NCBI GenBank assembly: GCA_034698045.1
Contig: JAQGAU010000689.1
Span: 1 to 24,903, forward strand
Origin: Paramacrobiotus richtersi
Lineage: Eukaryota; Tardigrada; Eutardigrada; Parachela; Macrobiotidae
Length of the DNA stretch: 24,903 nt
Direction: 5' to 3'
Shown here: piece after piece, positions 7,600-18,756 of the stretch
Position numbering within the stretch: the stretch's first letter is position 1
Layout: each line of letters begins with the position of its first letter
Notes under the pieces: model-generated
The model's database searches: none
Seen by the model: the letters and a program-made list of their open reading frames with translations, nothing else
What the model was told of the DNA's origin: nothing
Program-made: the position numbers and the translations under genes

Positions 7600-8201
7600 A
7601 AGTTGGATTCGCAAACTTTTATGCTTATGCATTGATTTGCATTTGTTATTGATTGTCAGGTAATTATAACAATTGATCATCAACTCAGTTGACAATGTAT
7701 TATCGTGAGCTCGTCGAATGTAACTATTAATACCGCGGTTATTTTGGCGACTACACCGGGGAATATAACGATCGATCTGCTGGTGCAGGACTTTAATATG
7801 TCATGAACTGTTCTCTTATAATCACAAAACAATTACAATCGGCAGTTTTGAAATAAAAGATGAAAAGCTAAAACGGCTGCAATACACAAAAAACGAGCAC
7901 AAATGCACGGTACTACAATTCTACACATAATTTCCCGCTTAATACGGCATATAAAAGTATCACCATAACCAATCAGTCTACTGATTCTCTCCAACTCCGC
8001 GGGTTCCGTGAAGTTCCAAAAGCCGTGCTTTACGATTTTCGAGACTTGCAGCAGCAGTGTTTTTCTGGAAACGTTTATTGTGGCAGTGCCATGCGTCAAA
8101 CGGAGGTCGGTAGGAAGAAAGTATATAGAAAGCAAACAGCACAGCAGTTCCAGTGGCACGACCACAGCGGATGGGGCGATATTGTCGCCCGGATTCCGAA
8201 A
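7600..8201. other. Intergenic stretch, no supported gene
   Basis: A+T-rich in its first half. The open frames here lack recognisable motifs, starts or splice signals. I see nothing I can support. Confidence 0.5.
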
Positions 8202-8386
8202 TTATTCTTTAACCCTCGTTGGCAGTGGTTTCTGAGCCCTTACTCCCAACGTCTGCGGCGTCGTTTCCTGACCACACTGAACACTTGCGCTTCGCTTCCT
8301 CCCCACTTCCTTGTCAGCCGATTTTCCGAAAGATTTCCGTACGCGCTCCATGAAGCCTCGGCGCTGGAAGTCGAAGTCGCCATTAC
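8202..8386 (-). CDS. Possible 3' exon with a basic tail
   Basis: On the minus strand the acceptor TTGTTTTAG precedes a frame reading NGDFDFQRRGFMERVRKSFG, then DKEVGRKRSAS, and ending VKE-TAA at 8202. A weak donor A|GTTAGC at 8715, in the last codons of the ECT2-like frame, has the matching phase 1. If used, it would give that protein a basic C-terminal tail in the place where ECT2 proteins have one. It could equally be a separate gene fragment. Confidence 0.35.
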
Positions 8387-8710
8387 CTAAAACAATCAGA
8401 CAGACGTTAGCTTCGTTGTTTTACCGCATTAACTTCCAAAAACAGTCGATCAGCAGTTTAGCAGTCAGCGAGCTGAGTAACTCATAAACAGTACTGTAAG
8501 ACTCTACTGTACTGTACTCATACTGAAACCATTAGCTCCCAGACCAACCGAAACTGAGTTGTTCGAAAACCCAGTGAATAAAATTGTCGGCCGTAACTGC
8601 AAGCAAGCCACGGATAGAATCACTCGGGTGTTGATCATTGAATCCTTTCTCATTATCACGTTGCAAAACCTATGATGCTGTTGAAAACGATATTAGCAAT
8701 AAGAAAACTG

Positions 8711-10669
8711 CTAACTCAAAGGCCGGCAGCGTTGCAACTGGCCCGAGATTTCTTGTTTGATTCTTCCAAGCTTGTGGCTGACGATTCTAATCTGTTGTGT
8801 CAGTTTAGTCAGAAATTCTGATTTGGATACCCCTCCGTCCTGTACGGCAAATCTGAAGCGAACGTGCTGGTTTTCCTCATTTATAGCCCCTTCTAACGCA
8901 AGCTGGTCTGCAATATCCTGTTCTTCAATAATGTTGTAAACGGCCGTGATATTGGAGAGCGAGATCATGTTTAGGTTTTCAGGTGATTCTCTGGGGCCAT
9001 TCAACGCTTGGTCTTTTTCGTTTCGAATCTCTGATATTTCCAGTGAAGTCTTCATTAGAATGAAAAGAATCCTTACTCCCGGTTTTTTATGCTGTCCTTT
9101 TTCAAGTTCAGCACCTTTTATCTCGTAAATATAATCCACGGTGTTATGTGTCAGTTTGGGTGGAGCTCCTTTTATGCTGTTAATGCGGTCCGCAATTTTT
9201 TTCCAGTTGTTATTGGATTGACACACGTTGTCCATGTCATTTAGGGCACGTTGAAGACTTATAACATTCGACAAGGAGCCACCCTCTTTTCGCGTAATTT
9301 CAAGCATCCGTTTGATCTGGAGCGACAGGGATGGCGGCCGCTGTACGGGTCGAATCAGCAGATCTGTCAGGTTTTCGCGCCCGTATTCTCTGGACTCTGA
9401 ATACATTTTCAGATGAGCTTTAAAAGATGGGTGCTAAGCTTTGCACTCGGAAATTCGGACCACCAGTGCTTGCAACGAATTTATGAACGGCGGATAAACC
9501 ATTACCAAACCTTCGTATTCTGTGGTGAAAACACAGCCTATAGCACTGTTTTCATTCCGATCAGTTATTATAGTGTTGAGATGTTTCAAAATACGCTGGT
9601 GAACGTTTAGAATAGCCGCCATTTGATCCATGCCGTCATTCATTTGACTAGCAGCTTCTGGTGGCAGTTCCGCTCCCGCTTTCTTTGCAGGATCAGTTGC
9701 TTCTTCCATAATCCGACGAATTCCACCCAGTAACCGGCAATAATTTGCCTCTGTTTCATGGATTTCTTGCACACAGTACCGACGACCGGTGGACTGTATC
9801 GAGGTCGAGGTGTAAGGTCAAGGGGCTCGGTATCGAGTCGTCTCTGCGGAGTTGTTGTTCAAGCGGAACACTGTCAGGCGAATCGGTCTTATGCACAGAA
9901 TGGCCTAAATTAGACGGTTGAATCTTTGCGAAAGAGCTTCCCCGGCTGATTGCTTTCCTTTTCTTTCCAGCACTTTCCAATGCACCGATATTTCGATCTA
10001 GACCAGCGACCATCGCCCGTCCACATTTTAATGGGCTACTCTGTGAATAGTTCTCTTTTTCCGGGATCATATTACGGGCTTTCAGTAGAAATTGTTGAAT
10101 GATTTCGGACGATGTATGATCGACCGACTCATCTCGATGGTCCATAAGTACTGAATCCATTCTGGGGTCACAGCTGGAATTACCCTGCTTAAGGCCTTTT
10201 GATATTCATCAGCACGGCTACTGGCGGTGATTAAGTGAGTGGTCCGATCCTCGAATTTATCCCGCTCACGTCCTCCCATCCACTGTATCCTGTGAACTGA
10301 ACCTTAGGTATCATCCGTGAGTCCAGCGGAGCTCATCACGCACGATATGTTCTTCATGTTTAGGTTGTACAACGTTTAAAGCCATTTTTTTGTTAGGATT
10401 TCATTGTTCAGCGTAACTGCAATTTGTTCCAGTGCAGGTGGTGTCAGTACAGTCATCGTTTTACGGATCTTCGATACAATTGGATCCTCAAAGTTGCGGG
10501 TCAGAATGATAGTCTTCCGGTCCCAGCTGCCCTCAGAAGACTGTCCCGTAGCTGGCAAATTCAACGTAGCGAGTACTCCTGTCACGTTAATCAGCTGTTG
10601 GATTTTTGGATCGAAAGTTAGCTGATCGTTCAGGACGATGAGGCGCAAAATAGGCTTCGCGAGGGACAT
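8711..10669 (-). pseudogene. ECT2: ECT2/pebble-like RhoGEF, intronless and disrupted
   Basis: Read from 10669 downwards, one continuous homologous stretch encodes BRCT 1 (IILTRNFEDPIV, LTPPALEQIA), BRCT 2 (LYNLNMKNISCVMSSAGL, WMGGRERDKFEDRTTHLITA, TPEWIQYLW), a polar linker, the DH domain (EIHETEANYCRLL, YPPFINSL, LTDLLIRPVQRPPSL) and a PH domain ending near 8711. ECT2 activates RhoA at the cytokinetic furrow. Lesions: TAA at 10376-10378 and 10304-10306, TAG at 9434-9436, and frameshifts near 10140 and 9800-9825. There are no introns in 1959 bp, whereas the neighbouring BTB gene averages one per about 160 coding bases, so a retrocopy is the simplest reading. No poly(A) tract is seen. An acceptor-like TTTATTTTAG just before the ATG is a point against. 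The family's third BRCT-like region was not seen. Confidence 0.85.
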
Positions 10670-10828
10670 TCCTAAAATAAACAAACGCAATGAAAACTAC
10701 CGATACCTTACACAGACACTTCTCATGCCGCTGAGAACGAAAGAGTCTCTGTTGTAAGGCCACCTAAATTATTACACCTTACTTTATGGTCAACGAACCA
10801 TAATAGAAAATAATCCTAACGGTGGAAA

Positions 10829-11788
10829 TCATGCAGCCGCAGCACCCAGGCTCCACTCTTCCCGCACGCGATTCAACCTGGAAAGAATGTTATCTTTTAC
10901 ACTTGCTTCGGTGATGCAATCGATGTGCATCACTGTTCTTAGCAGAATTCTCAATATTTTGCTAACGAAATAAAAATTGTTGTCGTAGTCTTTGAGTACA
11001 GAGACGTGCCTTAGGTACCTGCGCGTTTGGAGACAAATATACAGCAAAAAATCAGCAGCTAATCTACACGCAGCAACTGCTTTTAAGCTCTATAAAGGAA
11101 GTAAACAACAAGGCAGAATCTAGTGTGCTTACAACACTACTGATAAAATTCAAAAGTTTAAAAGTGATAAACACTTTAAAGGCACAGTTTAAAAGCGCTC
11201 TCTTTTTGTATGGTGAATTTCAAAGGAACACCAGGACAAGCGGAATCGCGCTTCTTGATAAACCGACCCCACGTTCTATTAAGTCCTCGTCGGCGCTAAA
11301 TAGACAAACGTTACTTACACTATTTTGTGGCTCAAAACAGGTCCTGGAGGTACAGATTAATTATCTCGCGATCATTCTCACTAATTTTTTCCAACGAGAG
11401 TCGATCAGGGTTTGACGGACCATAGCAATAACTTGCGTCAGTCAGTTTTCATGCATGAAAAATCAGTGCCTGCCGCAGTAGGTTGTTTTAACACAAATAC
11501 GTTACAAAAACACATTTATGATCAAAATGTTATACGAGACAAAACTTTCTAAAGTTACACTTTGGGACCAACTGAATGCGACAAGCGCTCTTTATGTAAA
11601 TGGCTGTTCCTATAGCCTTCCAGATTTTTTTTCGCAGTAAACTCGCTGCTGTTGTGAAGTACGGAACTGCACAGGTTTAACCGTTTAGCAGTATGACGAC
11701 AGATGGTATCACCGGAAAACAGGTACATTTTTATGCACTTGATTGCTTACCATGGCCGCCGGCCCCATGCACTTCCTCTAACGCCCAT
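10829..11788 (-). CDS. Possible three-exon orphan gene, 101 aa
   Basis: Proposed exons: 11751-11788 (MGVRGSAWGRRP, donor TG|GTAAGC), 11354-11431 and 10829-11018, totalling 306 nt including TGA. Phases match at both junctions (2 to 1 nt each time). The last exon has a good acceptor (GCGCAG), but the middle exon's acceptor (GCAAG) has a poor pyrimidine tract. The peptide is mostly charged helix: LSLEKISENDREIINLYLRH, then FVSKILRILLRTV and SVKDNILSRLNRVREEW, ending in four alanines. I do not recognise a family. The last exon is the best supported part; the N-terminus is tentative. Confidence 0.42.
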
Positions 11789-11799
11789 TTTGAAGAACA

Positions 11800-12570
11800 T
11801 TTTCTACCGCAACATACGGTGTGTCTATTTATTTTGCTGTTCGTGTTTTGTGTCACACTTTGTTTCGTGCATTTTCCATTTGTAACTGCATTTACAGATA
11901 CAGATTTGTCATGGTGTTTTGATAGTTAGACGCGAATATGGTCAACTTCGGTTTTGTGTGCTCAACAATAAAAACTTACCGTTTAGTGAATAGAATGATT
12001 TGGAGCGAAAACCATCACTGAATGAAACGTGATCTGCACTGTCCTACGTATATTCTGAAAGTGTATTTTTTATTTATTCTTATTCATATATGTTTATTTA
12101 TTCGTATGTTTTTTATGTAAATATATTTTAGTGTATTTATGGGGTTTTTTTTTACTTTTTAAAGTAGTGGAAGTACTGTTTTATGTACAAGCTCACGTAA
12201 AAGATTCATCATAGAAATTAATAAGACTAATGAAATAAATAAATTTAACTCAAAAAAAAGTTGCGTTTCTGAGTTTCTTCTTTTTTTATATTCAAATCCG
12301 TGAGCATTTTCTCACTTGCACTTGTGAAATACTAACGTCAACAAATTTAGCTGGCAAAGTAACCGGCAAATTTAGCTGTCCGCTGTAATACATCAGTTTA
12401 ATTCAACGTCGTATTCCAACAACTTTCTTCCTTTCCGCAACTTCGAAGACATATCATCAAGAAAAACAGAAGTAACAATCAATCCGTGAAATCAGCTGAA
12501 CAAAATAAAATGCAATGACGGCAATGTAACAACAGCGAACGCTCGACCAGCATATACGAGTCGCGATAAA
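11800..12570. other. A+T-rich intergenic stretch, no gene seen
   Basis: Low-complexity A/T tracts (for example around 12060-12260). There are no convincing exons on either strand and no tRNA-like structure. Confidence 0.5.
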
Positions 12571-12599
12571 CATAAGACTTTTATTCCTGCTAATCATTT

Positions 12600-13330
12600 G
12601 TGAGAAAAACATGGCAAGTTTTTTGTTACATCTAGTGAATTCTATTAATCCAACCAAAGAAATACAACCAATCTGTGCAGTGCCGAATCCAACCATGTCG
12701 TAGACAGGACCAGATTCACCTAAAAAATGGACAATTAAAAATAACAAAACAACATCCGGCAAAATAAAGAACTAATTATTGCACGAAATAGAAGTTGAAA
12801 ATACGTGAAAAATTATCTAGACAGGTTACAAAATAATCTTACAATATTTAAAAAAATTACATGAAAAAATTCAACAAGTTGTGCAAAGTATAATAATAGC
12901 ATATAAGTATTAGCAACAGAAGACAAGTCGTAAAAAAATGAAAAACTACTTATTGTACGAAATAAAAGTAAATAATACGTGCGAAACTCACCAAACAAAT
13001 TGAAAATTATTAAAAAAATTTTACAAATTCAAGGAAAATGGTGCAGGTTGTAAAAAATTATTAGCAATAAGAGACAAAATTCGGAAGAATAAAAAACTGA
13101 ATATTTTACGGAATAAAAGCTAGAAATCTGTGAAGAAGTGGTCAGACAGATTAACAAATAACTTAGAATTTTTTTAAAATTCAGAAAACTAAAACAAGCT
13201 GTAAAAATTATTAGTAACAGAAGACAAAATTCGGCAAAACAATAAATGAAATATTGTTCGAAATAAAGTTTGCAAATACAAGTGTGAAAAATCGATACAA
13301 ATTATTGTCAAAACATTTTTTAAATTCACA
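12600..13330. repeat. Degenerate satellite-like tandem array, unit about 150-175 bp
   Basis: A motif of the form T-R-CGAAATARAAGT followed by AATACGTG recurs at about 12780, 12954, 13105 and 13255. It is preceded each time by a version of AGCAACAGAAGACAAAATTC and a run of A. Spacing is 174, 151 and 150 bp. At least four diverged copies are visible, with a partial fifth upstream. A+T-rich; no coding capacity seen. Confidence 0.65.
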
Positions 13331-13430
13331 GAAAATATTGAAATAAATTGCCCCGCCCCACACCGGGCTAAACAACCGTTAAGCATACGGTATACCGCCA
13401 GAAAAAATTTAAAATGGATTAATTAATACA

Positions 13431-13854
13431 GATCTGTTCACCAAATTTTAATATGGATTTGTCTACAAAATTTTAATGTGGATTTATTTACGAAATTTTA
13501 ATATGGATTTATTTACAAAATATTAATCTGGATTTAATTAGAAAATTTTAATATGGATTTATTTACGAAATTTTAATATAGGTTTATTTACAAAATATTA
13601 ATCTGGATGTAATTAGAAAATTTTAATATGGATTTATTTACAAAATTTTAATATGGATTTCTTTACGAAATTTTAACATGGATTTATTTACGAAATTTTA
13701 ATAGAGATTTATTTACAAAATTTTAATAGGGATTTTTCACGAAATTTCAACAGAGATTTATTTAAAAAATTTTGATATGGATTTATTTACAAAAATTTAA
13801 TACAGATTCATTTATAAAATTTTAACATGGATTTATTTACACAATTTAATATGA
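13431..13854. repeat. 25-bp minisatellite, 17 copies, rich in AATAAA on the minus strand
   Basis: The consensus plus-strand unit is GATTTATTTACAAAATTTTA plus ATATG. I count 17 units in 424 bp. Units 3-5 and 6-8 form a higher-order 75-bp duplication (shared ATTAATCTG and AATTAGAAAA variants). Ten units contain TTTATT, which is AATAAA in the sense of the BTB gene whose stop codon is 20 bp away. The array is therefore likely to lie in that gene's 3' UTR. Confidence 0.92.
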
Positions 13855-13873
13855 ATTCTGTTCCAGCAACTCA

Positions 13874-16800
13874 CTATTTGCTGCGCGTCGGCGTCACCTT
13901 GGCATCACCCGCACCCTGCTCGCTGAGCGCAAAATACACCTCGGGAAACTGTCCGACCAGCACGTTCGTCCCGTTGGTCTCCGCGGTGCCTACACGTTAA
14001 TTATCACAATTTCACCAGCAAACAACACCAAGCATAGATTCAACCAAATTTATAAACACAATTGCGCAATCTTGTATTCTATTACCGTCGGGATTCTTCG
14101 CATTCCAAAAGCACACTTTGCCACCTTGCATATCAATCACGTCCAGACCCTTATGGCCGCCCCATACTCCTGCCGATATCTGCAGGCAGCAAAATATTTA
14201 CAACAACAATTTAGCCGGTTTAAATGCACAAATAATGCTAGAGATTAATTGGAGCAATTAACAAAATAAATGCATGTCAAGCAAAGCAGTAATTAGTCAT
14301 AATTAACAAGTACCGGGTATAATAAACAGTGTATCATTCTGCATGAACAGTGAGTAATGTCAGTGGAACATGAATAAAGATTCCCCATTAATATCATAAT
14401 AATAATTAACAGGTAATTAACATCAAATAATAATTTACAGGTAATTAGCATCCTAATTAACAGGTACAAGTAAATGAATAATATTGAGAAAAAAAAACTG
14501 AAATTATTACAACAGTAATACATAGCGAAAGTGGTAAAGAACCTAAAACTAGTAGAAGAAAAATACATTCCTCTAAATACTTATGTATTACCACAAAATT
14601 ATTAAGAAATCCGTCACAATAAATTCGAGCAAATTAATTTCGATCGCTACAAAAAAACAACAACTCACCAATCTGTTACAAAGAATAAAAACTGTATAGA
14701 TAAATTGATAAAAGGATAAATCCATTACATAAGAAATATCGACTCCCTGTCGACTCACCGGAATCCGGGCATACAGAATGTAGCTCCCCTCCGACTCCAG
14801 CTCCACCGGCTTATCCAGCACCAACTTGATCAACACCGGCTCCGTGTGGCAGCCAGTCACCTTCATGTGAAACGTCTGGTCGGCCACCAGGTCCAACATG
14901 GGGCGGTCCTCGGCGTCCTTGCGCGCCGACGGCGGCGCATACATCTGCACGGGAGAGTGGCCTTGGCTGTCGCGACGTGCACCGCCCCCGTTGCGCGGCT
15001 GCTTGTACACGCGCAGAAGAATGCTGATATCCTTGGGTCCCTTACCGTCGTCCGCGCCGGCCCCGTACACGGACACACCCGTCAGCTTGAAGTGCCCGCG
15101 AACGCTGAAACTGAATATCAAACACACGTGTTAGAACAGTCATATACCCAGTTAATCGCCTTTCTACATTTTTTTCATTATTTACAATGTACTATTTTGT
15201 TCCTTTTACTATTATATTATTTTATTATTATTATTAATTATATATAATTATAATATTATATTCTAATTATATTCTAGTCAAAACCAACAAAATTTACGTC
15301 TTCTGTTCCGTGTTTTTCCAATGTTTCCGTTTATGACATGAAAGGTCACAGGGTACGAAACTGGTGAAAATTTGTTTCAATGAGTTTTTTTGCTAAAAAC
15401 CTGCGTTTTATATGACTCACCCAACACAATCCGGTCGGACCGGGAAACTAATGCGCGAAATCTTCTCGGCAGCGAATCGGCGGACACACACGGCGGCAAT
15501 CTCGGTACTGCGGCGGTCCGTCTTGTTAAAGTGCTCCGGCAGTTCCGTCTTGGCAAAGAGATACTGCATCAGCTCCTTGACTTCATCCCCCGACAACCAA
15601 CCGGCCTGTAGTTCACAAACGGTCATTATGGACACGTTACCATGATATTGACGTTACCATGACTGTAATCTGTATCATGACGTGACTATCACAGTGAATC
15701 TGCTGAATTCCATTATGAACGTATCCAAAGATCGGTCATCATTTCAGTGAGAAATATCACGGACCAACATTTCAAGGCCACAAAGTTCTTTATCGCGGTT
15801 ATATCCATTTACATATTACGGACAGAATCAAAAAAGGGAAGTATTCAATCAAAATTTTGGAATAATTTGACCCTTAAATTTAAAAATTAATTCGAACTTC
15901 TCCTTCTGTTCCACTATAACCCTGGCAAAACCTGCCACCCCTAACGATACATATTTTCCGTTATTCAATGAAACGAATTTGAAAATTTGTATTTTTTTAA
16001 ATTTTAAAAAAATACTTATGATACCGTTTGGTGGAATTCAGCGCATTAAAGGCCTTTTTCGCCTTTAATGCGCTGAATTCCACCAAACAGTTTCACACAC
16101 CACAAATTAAATACAAGTAATTTTTTTAAATTAGAAAAACAATACTTAATGCGCGCTCAACTTCACCACACTTTTGCATAACAATACCGCTTTTCCGGGA
16201 ACAAACTCACCATAGCCGGACCCTTGACAATCTCCTCGGCTGACATGCGCGGATATCGCACCAAATACACAGCATCATCCAGCACCCGGCGCATGTTATC
16301 GCCGCTGGGCTCCAGGTCCCGTCGGACGCACTGGGCACGTGCCCAACTGCAAAAACAACCTTCCACTCAACAGAAACCCTCATCCGGTCAGAGCAGACAC
16401 AACCTACCGCTCCACAGCGTTAAAGATGTCCATTTCCGGTGCCACCAGCGAATCACGTGACAACAGCATACACAACATGTCATGGTCGATTTCGGCAAAC
16501 AAAGGGGACTTGAGGACATCGCGGGCGAAACGGTCAATGTGTTTGGCGTAGGTGGTGGCCAGATCAGCGTGGCCGTATGTCTGGAACTGAACAATTAACG
16601 ATTAGTGTTCTTGCAGTCGGTTCGACCGGGTCAATCGTGATTATAGAGGATTTCCGTGATTTCTGGGTTAATCGTCATTTTTGGCCGAAATACATCCGGT
16701 AAAGGCTAATTTTTATTTTATTTTTTTAATTAATTTTAATTACGTCTTCCCAAATTTGTGATCATTTACTTCCCTTTTAACCGTGTTATTTCAGCTATAT

Positions 16801-18272
16801 TATTATAATTTAATTTAGTTTCATTTCCAAATCAATCGAGAAAGCTTTCATAAACTGACCAATTTATTTCGAGTATTTTTTTCAAAATTACCTATATATT
16901 CAACCTTCAATTCGAGACTGCGATATATCACAAAAATTCTTGTATCTGTTTTTTTATGACAGTACCTGCATGAACCAACGCAGACAGTTGTCGGCAGTAA
17001 CATTCTGCTTCAGGTACTGGTCACAGGCGTCGCGCAGGACTGGCAGATCAAATTTCATGGCCGCGTACATCGCCCCAATGACAGTTTCGCCGTCGATACC
17101 GACCTTATCCGTATACACATATCTGCGAATACAAACACACTATTAACACCAAAATCACAAAAAAATACAGTATAAAATTTCTGCAAAAATTTTACGGGGA
17201 TAATTTGATTATAAATTGATAGAAACATAGACAAAATAACCCAAATAAATCAAGGAAACTGATCCAAAAAAACTCTGTTAATTCGACAGAACCAAGATTA
17301 TTCTTCAAATCACACAATCAATATGAGCGGAAAACTGTTAAAAACTTGCAATAAACTTCGAACATACAGGTTTGTCAAAGCTTGCTTCAAATATCATGAA
17401 ACATACCGCAAAACGTGTCGAAAAGCCTTTGGATCCACATCGGAGACCCGGATGGGTTCACTGCGGTCACCATTCTCGCCATCCAACAGCTCCTCAAAAA
17501 CGGCACTTCCCGCTTTGAGAATGCACCTAAACATTCATAAAAGCCTTGTGCCACTGCGGAAATGGTTACAGAAGCGAAAAAACCCACCTATGACCAGGAA
17601 TCTCCTCGGCAGTCTTCTCCGAAAGACCCACAAGGAACGTGACATCATGAAAAGCACCGAATTCCAACATGTAAGCCAGCCGGTCCCCGATGGTTTTCGC
17701 CTGCTTCTGCCATTTCTCCGGCACTGGCTGTTCACAGTACGAGTTACTGCTATCATCCACGGGAGACTGCACGTTCACCTCTCGAGTTTCCTGGACAAGG
17801 AAGTTCAAAAATGCTGATAAAAATCATCACTTTATAAATACGGATTACATCGTGAATCTCCCTGTTTGTGTTGATCATTTACCATATGGTCTACAGGGAA
17901 CGAGTCTGCTCAGCCTAAGAGACATGTCGTATTTCACAAACCATTCAGTATGTCTGCGAATTCCCAGTACTTTGCAGTCTATCTTACGTCTTCAACAGGG
18001 AATTTAGCGAATAAACAGTGCTTAACCTGACGGTCGAGAACGACAAATCTGCAGAAAATTTCCCAAGTTGCACAGCTACAATCTATGGAAATTATGTTCC
18101 CTATGACAAGAATTTGTTTATGACATTCGAAAAACATTGCTCTAAATCAGAAAACTCTCGAAGCAGAGCAGCTACGCCATCATTCCGAACCAGGAAGTCC
18201 TCGCATCGGATCCATGCAGCTTACCTCGTGTACGCTCGTTTTATCATCATCAGTCTGGGTAGCATCCATCAT
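13874..18272 (-). CDS. BTB-BACK-PHR domain protein, BTBD1/2/3/6 family, complete
   Basis: Ten exons, minus strand: 18225-18272, 17588-17790, 17407-17526, 16966-17122, 16408-16586, 16211-16346, 15421-15605, 14759-15110, 14086-14179, 13874-13989. They sum to 1590 nt, 529 aa plus TAG, all phases consistent. The start is MMDATQTDDDKTSVHE. BTB about residues 43-150 (LAYMLEFGAFHDVTFLVG, PGHRCILKAGSAVFEELL), BACK about 165-290 (NCLRWFMQ, NAVERWARAQ), PHR about 340-515 (FSVRGHFKLTGVSVYG, GTNVLVGQFPEVYFAL). Family members are substrate adaptors of CUL3 ubiquitin ligases; the Drosophila homologue is lute. Which BTBD subtype this is cannot be settled. Introns of 61 nt occur at 17527-17587 and 16347-16407. 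The upstream ATG of the MM pair is taken as start; the second is equally possible. Confidence 0.93.
16026..16088. repeat. Perfect 28-bp inverted repeat with 7-nt loop in a BTB-gene intron
   Basis: Arms 16026-16053 and 16061-16088 are exact reverse complements. They begin GTTTGGTGGAATTCAGCGCA and end ATTAAAGGC; the loop is CTTTTTC. It lies in the 605-nt intron between 15605 and 16211 and would fold into a long hairpin in the pre-mRNA. It may be a palindromic element or a hairpin RNA precursor. Confidence 0.9.
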
Positions 18273-18526
18273 GCCGTCAGATTTCAGACAGTTTTGAAGC
18301 TAGGTTTAACAAAAACAAAGTATGGCAGACGAAGATCCGATGTGCACAGACAAGTGATAAATCAAAAATTCGAATCCCGATTCATGCGTCGACTGGCTTT
18401 CACTTTTCAGCTTTGTGACTGTTGCCGACCACAGAGACCAATGCCGCAGAGTAGTAAAGAGACAGCTCAAACAAAATCAACCCCATCGAAAGGGGGTGTG
18501 CCTCTTGAATTGTGACATTACTATTG
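18273..18526. promoter_or_regulatory. Upstream region of the BTB gene
   Basis: About 250 bp separate the BTB gene ATG from the MITE. No clear TATA box or other recognisable motif. The promoter is inferred from position only. Confidence 0.3.
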
Positions 18527-18534
18527 TGCTTTTC

Positions 18535-18685
18535 CATGGACGAATTTAGGGGGGGGGCCGAGGGGCCATGGCCCCCCCCTTCCCGGTATGCTATAGGGTG
18601 GGTTCGCCGAAATTCAACAGAAGGGGGGACCCTTCTGTCGGAGGAGCCCGGCCCCGCCCTCAAAACCGGTCTAAATTCGTCACTG
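18535..18685. mobile_element. hAT-type MITE, 151 bp, with 8-bp target-site duplication
   Basis: The left end CATGGACGAATTTAG and the right end CTAAATTCGTCACTG are inverted repeats (15 bp, two mismatches; the right end read outward is CAGTGACGAATTTAG, a CA-G start typical of hAT). Both sides are flanked by TGCTTTTC (18527-18534 and 18686-18693), a perfect 8-bp duplication, the hAT hallmark. The interior is G/C-rich with C and G runs and has no coding capacity. It lies about 260 bp upstream of the BTB gene start codon. Confidence 0.93.
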
Positions 18686-18756
18686 TGCTTTTCTGCTCAT
18701 CAGGAATGACAACTTGCTGTTATTCTGCACCGCAATTACTTAAAATAATTAAATTA

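Noticed and set aside
8025..8390. Plus-strand 121-codon frame
   Set aside because: No motif or start support. The opposite strand carries a better frame with an acceptor.
5868..9436. UAG read as glutamine (the TAGs in Kunitz 3 and in the ECT2 DH region both align where Gln is common)
   Set aside because: The BTB and SRCR-CUB-ZP genes use CAA/CAG for Gln, contain no internal TAG, and the BTB gene ends in TAG. Frameshifts in the same two loci point to decay, not recoding.
10829..11431. ENY2-like protein (segments RQTLIDSRWKKL and SVKDNILSRL recall it)
   Set aside because: The first segment is in a frame that stops at once and does not fit the splice phase. The phase-consistent frame gives an unrelated peptide.
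11693..11722. Plus-strand first exon MTTDGITGKQ with donor GTACAT
   Set aside because: Ten codons only, with no downstream partner exon found. It lies in the intron of the minus-strand candidate.
18512..18709. Plus-strand open frame with Gly/Pro-rich peptide
   Set aside because: It is a translation of the MITE.
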